Positions 26,491-35,154 of a stretch of DNA of 38,775 nucleotides are shown piece after piece. Every line of letters begins with the position of its first letter. The stretch's first letter is position 1. Both the position numbers and the translations under genes were made by a program. The notes under the pieces were generated by a model. The model made no database searches, was not told where the DNA came from, and saw only the letters and a program-made list of their open reading frames with translations. The stretch is taken from contig JAGHRU010000124.1 of assembly GCA_018066225.1 (NCBI GenBank), positions 1 to 38,775 on the forward strand, written 5' to 3'. Source of the DNA: Candidatus Equimonas enterica. GTDB taxonomy: Bacteria; Bacteroidota; Bacteroidia; Bacteroidales; Bacteroidaceae.

Positions 26491-28518
26491 TTATTTCGCA
26501 GCATATTTGTCCAGACCCTCGTGCAGCCAATCGACGTAGGCATCGATGTCCTCGTCATAGGAGCGTGCCTTGCCGAGCAGATGGCCTTCGTTGTCGAGGA
26601 GGAAGTAGTAGGGCTGTGCGTTGCAGCCAAACTTGCTGCGCTGCAAATAACTCCAGCGGTCACCCACGGTGCGCAAGGTGACAGCCTTGCCATTCTCCTG
26701 CACTTCGATGGGCTCGGCCAACTTGGTCTTATCATCGACGTAGAGGCTGATGAGCACATAGTCTTTGGTCAGCAGGTCGCGGACTTTGGCGTCATGCCAT
26801 ACGGCGAGTTCCATCTTACGACAGTTCACGCAGCCGAAGCCAGTGAAATCGACCATAACGGGCTTGCCGTTGGCCTTGGCATAGGCCATACCCTGCTCGT
26901 AGTCGTTGAACTTGGCTTCTACCTTCACGTTGTCGAGGTTGAAGTCCTGCGTGGACATAGGCGGCGCGAAGGCACTGACAGCCTTGACAGGTGCGCCCCA
27001 AAGACCGGGTATCATATAGACAGCGAAGGCGAGCGAGCAGAGAGCGATGAAGAAGCCCGTTACGCTGCAGCCCTTCTCCTCGGGGTCGTCGTGCGGGAAC
27101 TTGATGAAGCCCAAGAGATAGAGGCCCATGCAAGTGAAGATGATAATCCAGAGCGAGAGGAAGACTTCGCGGTCGCAGAGATGCCAGCCATAGGCGAGGT
27201 CGGCCACGCTGAAGAATTTGAGGGCAAAGGCGAGTTCGAGGAAGCCGAGCACGACCTTAACCTTGTTGAGCCAACTGCTGCCCGAAGACTTCGCGCTGTT
27301 GAGCAACGAGGGGAAGAGGGCAAAGAGGGTGAAAGGAATGGCCAGCGCAAGGGCGAAGCCAAACATGCCGATGGTAGGTGCGAGTGCACTGCCACCACTG
27401 GTGCTGACTTCCACGAGCAGGAAACCGATGATAGGACCTGTGCACGAGAAACTTACGAGCGTCAGCGTGAAGGCCATGAGGAAGATGCTCAGCATACCCG
27501 TCGTAGAGCCAGCCTTACTATCGACAGCATTGCTCCACTTGGAGGGCAACGTGATCTCAAAGCCGCCAAAGAAGCTGGCAGCGAACACCACGAGCATCAA
27601 GAAGAAGAGGATGTTGAAGATAGCGTTGGTGGAGAGGTCGTTGAGGGCAGAAGCACCGAAGATGGTGGTGATGATAAGTCCCAAGGCCATGTATATCACG
27701 ATGATAGAGATGCCATAGGTGATGGCATCTTTCACGCCTTGCTTACGGTCGCCAGCCTTGTCGGCACGTTTAAGGAAGAAGCTCACCGTCATGGGGATGA
27801 TGGGCCACACGCAAGGCGTGACGAGGGCGATGAGACCGCCGAGGAAACCGAGGAAGAAGATGTACCACCACGACTTACCAGCGATGTCATTGTCGTTGCC
27901 CATCTGGTTGAGTTCGTCGATGACGGGCGTCCAGAGAGCCTTCACCTCGGCATCGTCCATAGCGGGAGCGGCCACGGTTGCGGAGTCGGCAGCAGCACCA
28001 GCCTCGGCAGCAGCGGCTTCGGGCTCTTCTTCTTCGCCTTCTACGCCTGCGGCAGCAGCCTGAGCGGCATCGGGACCGTCGCTACCTTTAAGCTTGAAAT
28101 CAACGTTGGTGGGAGGCATACAGTTCTCATCGTTGCAAGCAGAGAACTGGAAGTAACCCTTCATCTCGTAGTCTTTGTCGGTAAGGGTGACGCGCTGCGT
28201 GAAGGTGGCTTTGTTCTCGTAGAACGTAATCTTCATGCCGTCAAACATGGGCTCGCTCACGGTTTTCGCGCCGGGGCCGCCTTTGAGTTTGCCCGCAGCC
28301 TTTGCGCCCTTCTTGCTGTCGATGTTGAAGGTTGCAGGGTTGGGTCCATCGGCAGGGATATTGGTGGAATAGATATGCCAGCCGGGGGCTGCCTTACCAG
28401 TAAAGATGATGTCCACCTCAGTGGGGCTTACGCGCTTGTAAGACACATTGAAGGTGACCTGAGCGTGCATGGTAATGGCCATTACCATAAGCACGAATAC
28501 GGAAAGAATCCTTCTCAT
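26491..28518 (-). CDS. DsbD-like thiol:disulfide interchange protein (cytochrome c biogenesis transmembrane family)
   Basis: 675 aa; N-terminal secreted domain, multi-TM core GLIALVTPCVWPIIPMTVSFFL, C-terminal thioredoxin-like MVDFTGFGCVNCRKME. Confidence 0.92.
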   Translation of the reverse strand: MRRILSVFVLMVMAITMHAQVTFNVSYKRVSPTEVDIIFTGKAAPGWHIYSTNIPADGPNPATFNIDSKKGAKAAGKLKGGPGAKTVSEPMFDGMKITFYENKATFTQRVTLTDKDYEMKGYFQFSACNDENCMPPTNVDFKLKGSDGPDAAQAAAAGVEGEEEEPEAAAAEAGAAADSATVAAPAMDDAEVKALWTPVIDELNQMGNDNDIAGKSWWYIFFLGFLGGLIALVTPCVWPIIPMTVSFFLKRADKAGDRKQGVKDAITYGISIIVIYMALGLIITTIFGASALNDLSTNAIFNILFFLMLVVFAASFFGGFEITLPSKWSNAVDSKAGSTTGMLSIFLMAFTLTLVSFSCTGPIIGFLLVEVSTSGGSALAPTIGMFGFALALAIPFTLFALFPSLLNSAKSSGSSWLNKVKVVLGFLELAFALKFFSVADLAYGWHLCDREVFLSLWIIIFTCMGLYLLGFIKFPHDDPEEKGCSVTGFFIALCSLAFAVYMIPGLWGAPVKAVSAFAPPMSTQDFNLDNVKVEAKFNDYEQGMAYAKANGKPVMVDFTGFGCVNCRKMELAVWHDAKVRDLLTKDYVLISLYVDDKTKLAEPIEVQENGKAVTLRTVGDRWSYLQRSKFGCNAQPYYFLLDNEGHLLGKARSYDEDIDAYVDWLHEGLDKYAAK

Positions 28519-28569
28519 TGTAGTGTGGTATATACGTATATGTTTTTATTGTTTCAGACAGTTTGGGCG

Positions 28570-28577
28570 CAAAGTTA
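28570..28577 (-). promoter_or_regulatory. Bacteroidetes -7 element (TAACTTTG) upstream of the DsbD-like gene
   Basis: CAAAGTTA on +, 52 nt upstream of the ATG. Confidence 0.5.
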
Positions 28578-28616
28578 CGCATTTCTTGCGAAATACGGCC
28601 TAAAAAAATGTTATTT

Positions 28617-29378
28617 TTATTGGCCGAACGTCGCGTCCGCATCGTTTTTGCCGAAATGATAGGTCAGCGTCAGCAGCCCCGACACATTGCGGGCAGGGTG
28701 TCGGGGTACGCCTTGCAGCGTGACGGCACCGGCCTTGTTGCAGTTGGTCAGTCCGAAGTCGGCTTCAAGGCCAATGCGCAGCCCCGAAACTAATTGGTAG
28801 CCCACGGCGGCTTGCAAGCCAGCATCGAAACGGCGGGATTGGGCATCACGGCCAAAGGTGTGGGCATCGTAGTAGTATTTGGCGGCCTCATAGGCACTGC
28901 CGTCACCCTTGACTTTGAGTTTTCCCGTCACGCCGAGAGCCGCATAAGGCCCCATACCGATATATATATAGCGGCCTTCACCGAGGCGAAAGTAGTAGCG
29001 CAACGGCAGGGCGAAGTGGAGATAGTTGGCCGTCGCAGCCACATTGGCGGTGCTCATCACAGGGTTGCCGAAGTCGTCGAGGCGCACTTCGCCTGTCTTG
29101 TCGTCGATGACGGGCGTCTGCACATCGTCGTCTTTCCACCCCTTGCTATACATCGAGAGCGTAGGGGCTATGGTCAGGTGCTGATTAAACTCATATTCAT
29201 AGCCCAAGCCGCCCGTGATGGCGCCGACCACGCGACTGGGGTCGCTGCCGCTATGCGTAGCAAGGCCGCCACCGACACGCAAGAAGAAGCCTTGCGCCGA
29301 GGCTGTCACACAACCAACAAGACCAAGGAGGGCAAGAAGAAAAATACGGCGAAGCAGAGAGAAACTATGGGTATTCAT
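28617..29378 (-). CDS. Outer-membrane beta-barrel (porin-like) protein
   Basis: 253 aa; signal peptide; GYEYEFNQHLTIAPTLSMYSKGW, LHFALPLRYYF, YIGMGPYAALGVTGKLK, C-terminal LTYHF. Confidence 0.8.
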   Translation of the reverse strand: MNTHSFSLLRRIFLLALLGLVGCVTASAQGFFLRVGGGLATHSGSDPSRVVGAITGGLGYEYEFNQHLTIAPTLSMYSKGWKDDDVQTPVIDDKTGEVRLDDFGNPVMSTANVAATANYLHFALPLRYYFRLGEGRYIYIGMGPYAALGVTGKLKVKGDGSAYEAAKYYYDAHTFGRDAQSRRFDAGLQAAVGYQLVSGLRIGLEADFGLTNCNKAGAVTLQGVPRHPARNVSGLLTLTYHFGKNDADATFGQ

Positions 29379-29414
29379 TGCTGCAAATCAGTATAAAAGG
29401 TGATACGCTTATGG

Positions 29415-31299
29415 TCAATCTTCAAAGAACTTGCGCCAATCGTCTTGCAGGCGTGTGGCTTTCTTCTTGGGACGCACCGCCGACTTCTTGGGACGCGTCG
29501 GCTGATCGTCAGCCCACTCCTTGCGGTGCTTGAAGGCTGGCTTGCGGCTTGCAAAGCCGGGACGCGCCTCACGCTGATAGCCCTTGTCGGGGCGATGCGT
29601 CTCACGCTTCGGCGCACGGTTACTGCGCTTGCCGCCTGCGGCTTGCTGGTCTTCGGGGTCGGCCCAATCGACCACCACACGGCGGCCTCCTGTCTTGACG
29701 CGCTTCATGCCGTCGATGACGGTCTGCGCCTGCTCCTCGGGCACCTCAAAGAAACTGAACTGCTGGGCAAGGTCGATGCGTCCGATGGCGATGTATTCGT
29801 CCATGTGGCGGTTGATGAGGCTGATGATTTCGCGCGCATAGTAGTTGTCGCGCTTGCCGAGGTTGAGAAACAGACGCTTATAGCCAGCCTCTGGCGTGTG
29901 GTCGGCGTCGGCACGCCCTTTGCGCTTGCCGCCTCCCGTGTCGCGGTCGCTGCTTGCGATACGCTTGCTCTCCTTGGGCTGCACGATGTCGGGGGCATCG
30001 GCATAGTAAGCCACGAAACGGCCAAACTCGCGTTGCACGATGCGCTTGATGAGGTCTTCCTTGCTGAGCCATTCGAGTTTGTGCATCACTTCGGGCAGGA
30101 ATGGTGCAATCTGCGCCTCATCCACATCGACCTGTTCGAGCAGTTCCATGACGCGGTAGAGTTGCTTGGTGCAGAATTCTTGGGGCTCGGGCAGCGTGCC
30201 AGCCTCAAACTGCTTGCCGATGACGCGCTCTATGGTGCGCACCTTGCCGCGCTCGCGCAGATGGATGATGCAGATGCTGGTGCCGCACTTGCCGGCGCGT
30301 CCAGTGCGTCCCGAGCGGTGGGTGTAGTTTTCCACGTCGTCGGGCAGTCCGTAGTTGATGACATGGGTGAGGTCTTCCACGTCGAGGCCGCGTGCTGCCA
30401 CATCGGTGGCCGAGCAACTGCGTGCGGTGCTGTCTGAACTTCTGCATCGTCAGGTCGCGCTGTGCCTGTGCCAAGTCGCCGTGCAAGGCCTCGGCGTTGT
30501 AGCCGTCCTTGATGAGTTGGTCGGCCACCTCCTGCGTCTCTACTTTGGTGCGGCAGAAGATGATGGCGTAGATGCGGGGATAGTAGTCCACGATGCGCTT
30601 GAGAGCAGCATATTTGTCCTTGGCCTGCACCATGTAGTAGATATGATTGACGTGCTCGGCACCCTCGTTGCGGCTTCCCACGACGATTTCCTTGTAGTCG
30701 CGCAGGTAGGACTTGGCGATACGCTCGATGTCGGGCCCCATCGTGGCCGAGAAGAGCAGCGTATTGCGGTCGCGTGGCACGCCTTCGAGGATGGCGTCGA
30801 TGCTTTCGGAGAAGCCCATGTTGAGCATTTCGTCGGCCTCGTCGAGCACCACATTGCTCACGGCTTCGAGATGCGCCACACCGCGGTGCATCAAGTCGAT
30901 GAGGCGTCCCGGCGTGGCCACGATGATTTGTGCGCCGCGTCGGAGTTGGCGGATTTGGCTCTCTATGCTTGCGCCGCCATAGACGGGCACGATGTGCAGG
31001 CCGTCGATGTAGCGGGCGTAGTCTTTGAGGTCGTCGGCTATTTGCAGGCAGAGTTCGCGCGTCGGGCTGAGGATGACAGCCTGTGTGGTGAGGTCGTCGG
31101 GGTTGGTCTTTTGCAGCACGGGCAGGCCAAAGGCGGCCGTCTTACCCGTCCCCGTCTGCGCCAGAGCGATGACATCGTTGCCTTCACCGAGGAGATAGGG
31201 GATGACTTCTTGCTGCACGGGCATCGGCTGCTCGTAGCCCATTTCGGAGATGGCGCGCAGCAGGGCTTCACTCACGCCAAGTTCTTGGAATGTCTTCAT
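29415..31299 (-). pseudogene. DEAD-box RNA helicase (CsdA/DbpA-like) split by a frameshift
   Basis: ORF 30205-31299 has AQTGTGKTAAFGLP, PTRELCLQIA, DEADEMLNMGF, LFSATM, then loses homology after [15 protein letters not shown] 29415-30401 resumes with [36 protein letters not shown] and a DbpA-like C-terminal RNA-binding domain. Confidence 0.88.
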
Positions 31300-31340
31300 A
31301 AGTGGCGCAAAGTTACAAAATACTTTTCAATAAACACAGC

Positions 31341-31398
31341 ATAGCCTTACACAAAAAGCCGAAGCACAGCGCGCTTCGGCTTTTTTGCGTAAGGCTAT
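31341..31398. terminator. Long bidirectional terminator hairpin
   Basis: ATAGCCTTACaCAAAAAGCCGAAGC - acagcgc - GCTTCGGCTTTTTTGcGTAAGGCTAT; T-run within the stem on both strands. Confidence 0.8.
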
Positions 31399-31405
31399 TT
31401 AGTGG

Positions 31406-31765
31406 TTACAGCGTCGTCTTTTTAGCCAATGGCAGCAGGAGCAACTCCACGCCCAAGAGACAAAGCCAGAAAGACAGCAAAGCATCGTCCAGAGCGTAGG
31501 CTACTGCGCAACCGACGGCGATGATGACGAAATCGGTAAATGTCGTGGCCATGCACTTGGCGAGTTGAGCGCGAAACGCGCTTCTGTCGTGGCGGTAGAG
31601 CCATACGCCCCCGATGAGGGCACAGGCAAAGGCTGCGAAGATGAGGCCAGTGAGGGGATAGAAGAGGCACGCCTTGACTTCCTCCAACGGATAGAGCGCA
31701 AAGGCCAACATGCCTATCTGGGGCAGACGATACAGGTGGTGCGCACAAAGATGAGATAATGCCAT
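31406..31765 (-). CDS. Small multi-TM membrane protein (hypothetical)
   Basis: From MALSHLCAHHLYRLPQIGMLAFALYPLEEVKACLFYPLTGLIFAAFACALIGGVWLY; clear hydrophobic segments; overlaps the 3' extension of the acyl-CoA ligase ORF in another frame. Confidence 0.6.
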   Translation of the reverse strand: MALSHLCAHHLYRLPQIGMLAFALYPLEEVKACLFYPLTGLIFAAFACALIGGVWLYRHDRSAFRAQLAKCMATTFTDFVIIAVGCAVAYALDDALLSFWLCLLGVELLLLPLAKKTTL

Positions 31766-33455
31766 CGTCGTTGTATTTGGGTGGTGAATAAGTGTAGAGA
31801 TAACGCTTGATGGAGAGTTTCGGGGTCTTCTCAAACTCTTCGTCGCGCACCTCGATGGCAGAGAGTTGTTCGTAGCGGTTGAGGTGCTTGTTGAGGTCGC
31901 GGCGGTGACGCTCCATGAGGTCGATGATGTCGAGGTGCGACAAGCCTTTGGCCTCGGCGGCCTCGAAGTCGGGATAGACGAGCATGACAAACTTGTTGTC
32001 GCGCTGCACCATGCAGCACTCCTTGACGCAGGGCAAGACGGCGAAGCGGCTCTCCACCTCCTCGGGATAGACATTCTGGCCATTGGGCGTGAGGAGCATG
32101 TTTTTGCAACGTCTGCGTATGGTGAGGCTCCCGTCGTCGGCTATGGTGCCGAGGTCGCCCGTATGATACCAGCCGCCTGCATCGACGACGGCATTGGTGG
32201 CAGCCACATCGTTGTAGTAGCCGAGCATGAGGTTGGTGCCGCGCACCAAGATTTCGCCCACCTGCTCGCGGGGATTACTGCTGTCGATGTGCATCTCCAT
32301 GCGTGGCGCAACGCGGCCGCAGGTGCCCATCTTAAACGCTGAGGCGTGGGTGAAGGTGATGAGTGGTCCTGTCTCCGTCGTACCGTAGCCGATGGTATAG
32401 GGGAAGCCTATCTCGCGCAGCAGGGCTTCGAGTTCGGGATTGAAGGCTGCGCCGCCCATAACGACCTGTGCCACGCGGCCACCGAAGGCACCGAGCATTT
32501 GCTCCTTGACGCGCGCCATGATGCGTGCACGCAGATAGGGCACACGCAGCGCGGTGCGCAGCATGGGGCGTTCGAGTTTCGGCACGACGGTCTTTTGCAG
32601 GAGTTTCTCCATCACCAAGGGCACGCAGATGGCCAGATGAGGGCGCACATCGCCAAAGGCAGCGAGGATGACGCTGGGCGAAGCCGCCCGCAGGAGGTAA
32701 TAGGTGTGCATGCCCACGAGCAGCCCTGCGATAAGTTCAAACATCAGGCCGTACATGTGCGCCATCGGCAGCATGGAGACGATGCAATTGCCCGGAAGGA
32801 AGGTCTCGGGGCAGAGTTCTTGCGCACAGAGCGCGTTGCTCCACAGCGAGCGATAGGGCAGCATGACGCCTTTGGAGTGTCCGGTAGTGCCGCTGGTGTA
32901 GTTGATGAGTGCCAGTGCCTCGCCATCGCTCTGACGATGGTAGTGGAGGTCTTCGGGGCCGAAGTCGCGGGGGTAATGCTGGCCGAAATGTACGTTGATC
33001 GTGTCGCGCATCTTGGCAAGGCTTTCGTCGCGGCTGTACTGCACCTCGTAGTCGCTGTTGCGCACCACGGCCACCAACTCGGGAATGGCTTCGGGCTGGA
33101 GGCGCGAGATCATGTTGTCGCCCACAAAGAGCAGGCGTGCCGCGCTGTGCGCGATGATGTTTTGCGCCTGCTCGCCGCTAAAATCGTGCAGGATGGGCAC
33201 GGCTACTGCGCCATAGGTGATGGTAGCCAGGAAGGCGATGGCCCAGTGCGCAGAGTTGCGGCCATAGAGGCCAATGCGGTCACCGGGCTGCAAACCCGCT
33301 TGCTCAAAGAGGATGTGGAGTTTGGCGATAGATACCGCCACATCACGGTAGCGAAATGTCTCACCGCCATAGTCAGTGAGCGCGTCACGCTGCCAATTCT
33401 CGCGAATACTGTGCTCGATGAGCGCGATGAAGTCGGAATACTGCGTGTTACTCAT
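31422..33455 (-). CDS. AMP-binding long-chain acyl-CoA ligase (C-terminal extension probably spurious)
   Basis: INYTSGTTGHSKGVMLPYRSL, GYGTTETGPLITFT, GWYHTGDLGTIADDGSLTIRRRCKNMLLTPNGQNVYPEEVE. Homologous part ends near IKRYLYTY (about 31800); the remainder is the wrong-frame translation of the overlapping membrane-protein gene. Confidence 0.85.
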   Translation of the reverse strand: MSNTQYSDFIALIEHSIRENWQRDALTDYGGETFRYRDVAVSIAKLHILFEQAGLQPGDRIGLYGRNSAHWAIAFLATITYGAVAVPILHDFSGEQAQNIIAHSAARLLFVGDNMISRLQPEAIPELVAVVRNSDYEVQYSRDESLAKMRDTINVHFGQHYPRDFGPEDLHYHRQSDGEALALINYTSGTTGHSKGVMLPYRSLWSNALCAQELCPETFLPGNCIVSMLPMAHMYGLMFELIAGLLVGMHTYYLLRAASPSVILAAFGDVRPHLAICVPLVMEKLLQKTVVPKLERPMLRTALRVPYLRARIMARVKEQMLGAFGGRVAQVVMGGAAFNPELEALLREIGFPYTIGYGTTETGPLITFTHASAFKMGTCGRVAPRMEMHIDSSNPREQVGEILVRGTNLMLGYYNDVAATNAVVDAGGWYHTGDLGTIADDGSLTIRRRCKNMLLTPNGQNVYPEEVESRFAVLPCVKECCMVQRDNKFVMLVYPDFEAAEAKGLSHLDIIDLMERHRRDLNKHLNRYEQLSAIEVRDEEFEKTPKLSIKRYLYTYSPPKYNDDGIISSLCAPPVSSAPDRHVGLCALSVGGSQGVPLLSPHWPHLRSLCLCPHRGRMALPPRQKRVSRSTRQVHGHDIYRFRHHRRRLRSSLRSGRCFAVFLALSLGRGVAPAAIG

Positions 33456-33546
33456 GATGTTGCTGTCGCACGCCCGAGCGGCTGAACGCGGCTTCTGTGC
33501 CGAGTTTTAGACCACTTTTTGCGTGCTTTGTTATTGTTTTAGAGCG

Positions 33547-33554
33547 CAAAGATA
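33547..33554 (-). promoter_or_regulatory. Bacteroidetes -7 element (TATCTTTG) upstream of the acyl-CoA ligase
   Basis: CAAAGATA on +; about 92 nt upstream of the ATG. Confidence 0.45.
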
Positions 33555-33819
33555 AACATTTCAGCCCAACCGCACAAATAAAAATGCAGAAAAATGCAGC
33601 GCAGCAACACCTTTTAACGCCACGACCGCTGCGTCAAAAGAATTTCACATTACCCAACCCCTTCACCATCGCTACCGCCATTCGGACCAACGCCACGCGC
33701 CGCGCGAAGCCGCTGTGGGTGGCTTCGTCGGCCGCCGCCGACCGTCAGCGCGCCTACGCCATACGCTCGCTCCGCCACGTTTCGCGCTGATTTTCAGCGC
33801 GATAGCCCCGCATCGTCAT

Positions 33820-33927
33820 TTCCTCCTGCCCCGGCCTCCTGCCCCGTCTGCCCGCATCGTGCTTACGGCGTGGGCAGAGACGCGCACCGACAAGGGCAGA
33901 TAGCGCGCACGGTCTGCCCGCATCGTG
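33820..33927 (-). repeat. 22-bp phased intergenic array, locus M (5 units)
   Basis: Cores GCCC 33828, GCCC 33850, GGGC 33872, GGGC 33894, GCCC 33916 at exact 22-bp steps; GCCCGCATCGTG recurs at 33850 and 33916. Confidence 0.82.
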
Positions 33928-34000
33928 ATGCGCCGCCCTTCATTGCGCCCCAAATAGGCGGCCTACCCCGTCACACCGCGCGCTAAATGCGGCACTACGG

Positions 34001-34018
34001 ATTGTCAAAATTTTTGCA
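34001..34018 (-). repeat. 18-bp box TGCAAAAATTTTGACAAT (copy 2)
   Basis: ATTGTCAAAATTTTTGCA on + is the exact reverse complement of 7354-7371; precedes the locus M array when read on minus. Confidence 0.75.
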
Positions 34019-34098
34019 TCGTCCCACCCCGATGCACCGAAAAAAGTAGCAACAGCAAAGTTTCTCTTCCCACGCTTGCCTGTTTGCCGCAAAAGCCT

Positions 34099-34106
34099 TA
34101 ACTTTG
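34099..34106 (+). promoter_or_regulatory. Bacteroidetes -7 element (TAACTTTG) upstream of the endonuclease gene
   Basis: TAACTTTGC with an upstream TTG at 34076-34078 (20-nt spacing); ATG at 34134. Confidence 0.65.
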
Positions 34107-34133
34107 CACCTCCACAGCAAACACCTTTAACGC

Positions 34134-35048
34134 ATGAAGCACATACACTATCTCATATTCACCACCTGCCTCCTCTTGCTCGCCGCCTGCGACAAGGAAG
34201 AACCCGACTACATCATCGGCCCCACTACGCCCACGTCCTCCACCGACGCTACCAACGCCAACTCCCCTACTGCCGTCGCCCCTTGGCTCGGCAAGTATGT
34301 CACGCGCCTCGAGGTGCCGCGCCTGAAAGCCGGCAACCACTTCGTGGCGCATAGCAGCAAGGAGGGCAAGGACAGCGTGATGGCCTATTGCCTCGAATAT
34401 GACGCGGCGCAGGGGCACTCCCGCTGGGTCGCTTTCCGCTTCGACAGTAAGACGCGCAGCAAGGTCACCGGGCGACAAGACAGTTTCCGCGACGACCCCT
34501 ATCTCCCTACCGATTGCCATATCGGCTCTGGCGGCTTCGGCGGCGGCTACGACCGCGGCCACATCTGCGCCAGTGCCGACCGTCTGTATAGTGCCTCGGC
34601 CAACGACCTCACGTTCTTCATGTCCAACATGTCGCCGCAACGCTCGCGCTTCAACCAAGACTACTGGCCAATCTACGAGCAGCAGGTGCAGTCGTGGGGA
34701 CGCTCTGCGGCTTTCGCCGACACGCTCTATGTGGTCAAGGGCGGCACCATCGGCACGGGACAGGTGCTGCAATACCTCTCGCGTCCCAATGGCAAGCGCG
34801 TCGCTGTGCCCAAGTACTACTACATGGCGCTACTCAAGGTCAAGAGCAAAACCTACTCTGCCATTGCCTTCTTCATGGAGCACAAGGACTATGGAGGCAC
34901 CCAGGGCACGGCCGAAGAACTGCGCCAGCACGCCATCTCCATCGACGAGCTGGAAGAGCGGACGGGCATCGACTTCTTCCCCAACCTCCCTGCCGCCGTC
35001 GAGACCGCCGTCGAGAAGGACTATTTCTTCTCCAACTGGGGGCTGTAA
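34134..35048 (+). CDS. Secreted DNA/RNA non-specific endonuclease (NUC1 family) lipoprotein
   Basis: 304 aa; lipobox-type MKHIHYLIFTTCLLLLAAC; DRGHICASADRLYSASANDLTFFMSNMSPQRSRFNQDYW active-site region. Confidence 0.92.
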   Translation: MKHIHYLIFTTCLLLLAACDKEEPDYIIGPTTPTSSTDATNANSPTAVAPWLGKYVTRLEVPRLKAGNHFVAHSSKEGKDSVMAYCLEYDAAQGHSRWVAFRFDSKTRSKVTGRQDSFRDDPYLPTDCHIGSGGFGGGYDRGHICASADRLYSASANDLTFFMSNMSPQRSRFNQDYWPIYEQQVQSWGRSAAFADTLYVVKGGTIGTGQVLQYLSRPNGKRVAVPKYYYMALLKVKSKTYSAIAFFMEHKDYGGTQGTAEELRQHAISIDELEERTGIDFFPNLPAAVETAVEKDYFFSNWGL

Positions 35049-35070
35049 CCGCCATCTGCCTTCCCCCTTT

Positions 35071-35125
35071 ACGGCATACGCCCCCGCAGTGCAACCGATG
35101 TGGTCACTGCGGGGGCGTATGCCGT
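35071..35125. terminator. Perfect 21-bp-arm hairpin between convergent genes
   Basis: ACGGCATACGCCCCCGCAGTG (35071-35091) and CACTGCGGGGGCGTATGCCGT (35105-35125), 13-nt loop. Confidence 0.8.
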
Positions 35126-35154
35126 GTAGGCCAATGGAGCACGCACTGCCGAGG

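Noticed and set aside
23480-26539. 1019-aa plus-strand ORF
   Set aside because: Antisense mirror of the M16 peptidase gene; low-complexity acidic/hydrophobic translation with no recognisable domain. Same explanation for the long + ORFs at 2106-3713, 5450-7132, 18060-19529, 26383-28659, 32346-33485, 35185-36726 and 36713-38227, caused by codon bias keeping the antisense frame open.
33782-33802. Extra array unit at 33784 (GCGC) and 33805 (GCCC)
   Set aside because: Spacing is 21 and 23 rather than 22, and 33782-33802 is instead a 9-bp-arm hairpin (TCGCGCTGA-ttt-TCAGCGCGA); not counted in locus M.
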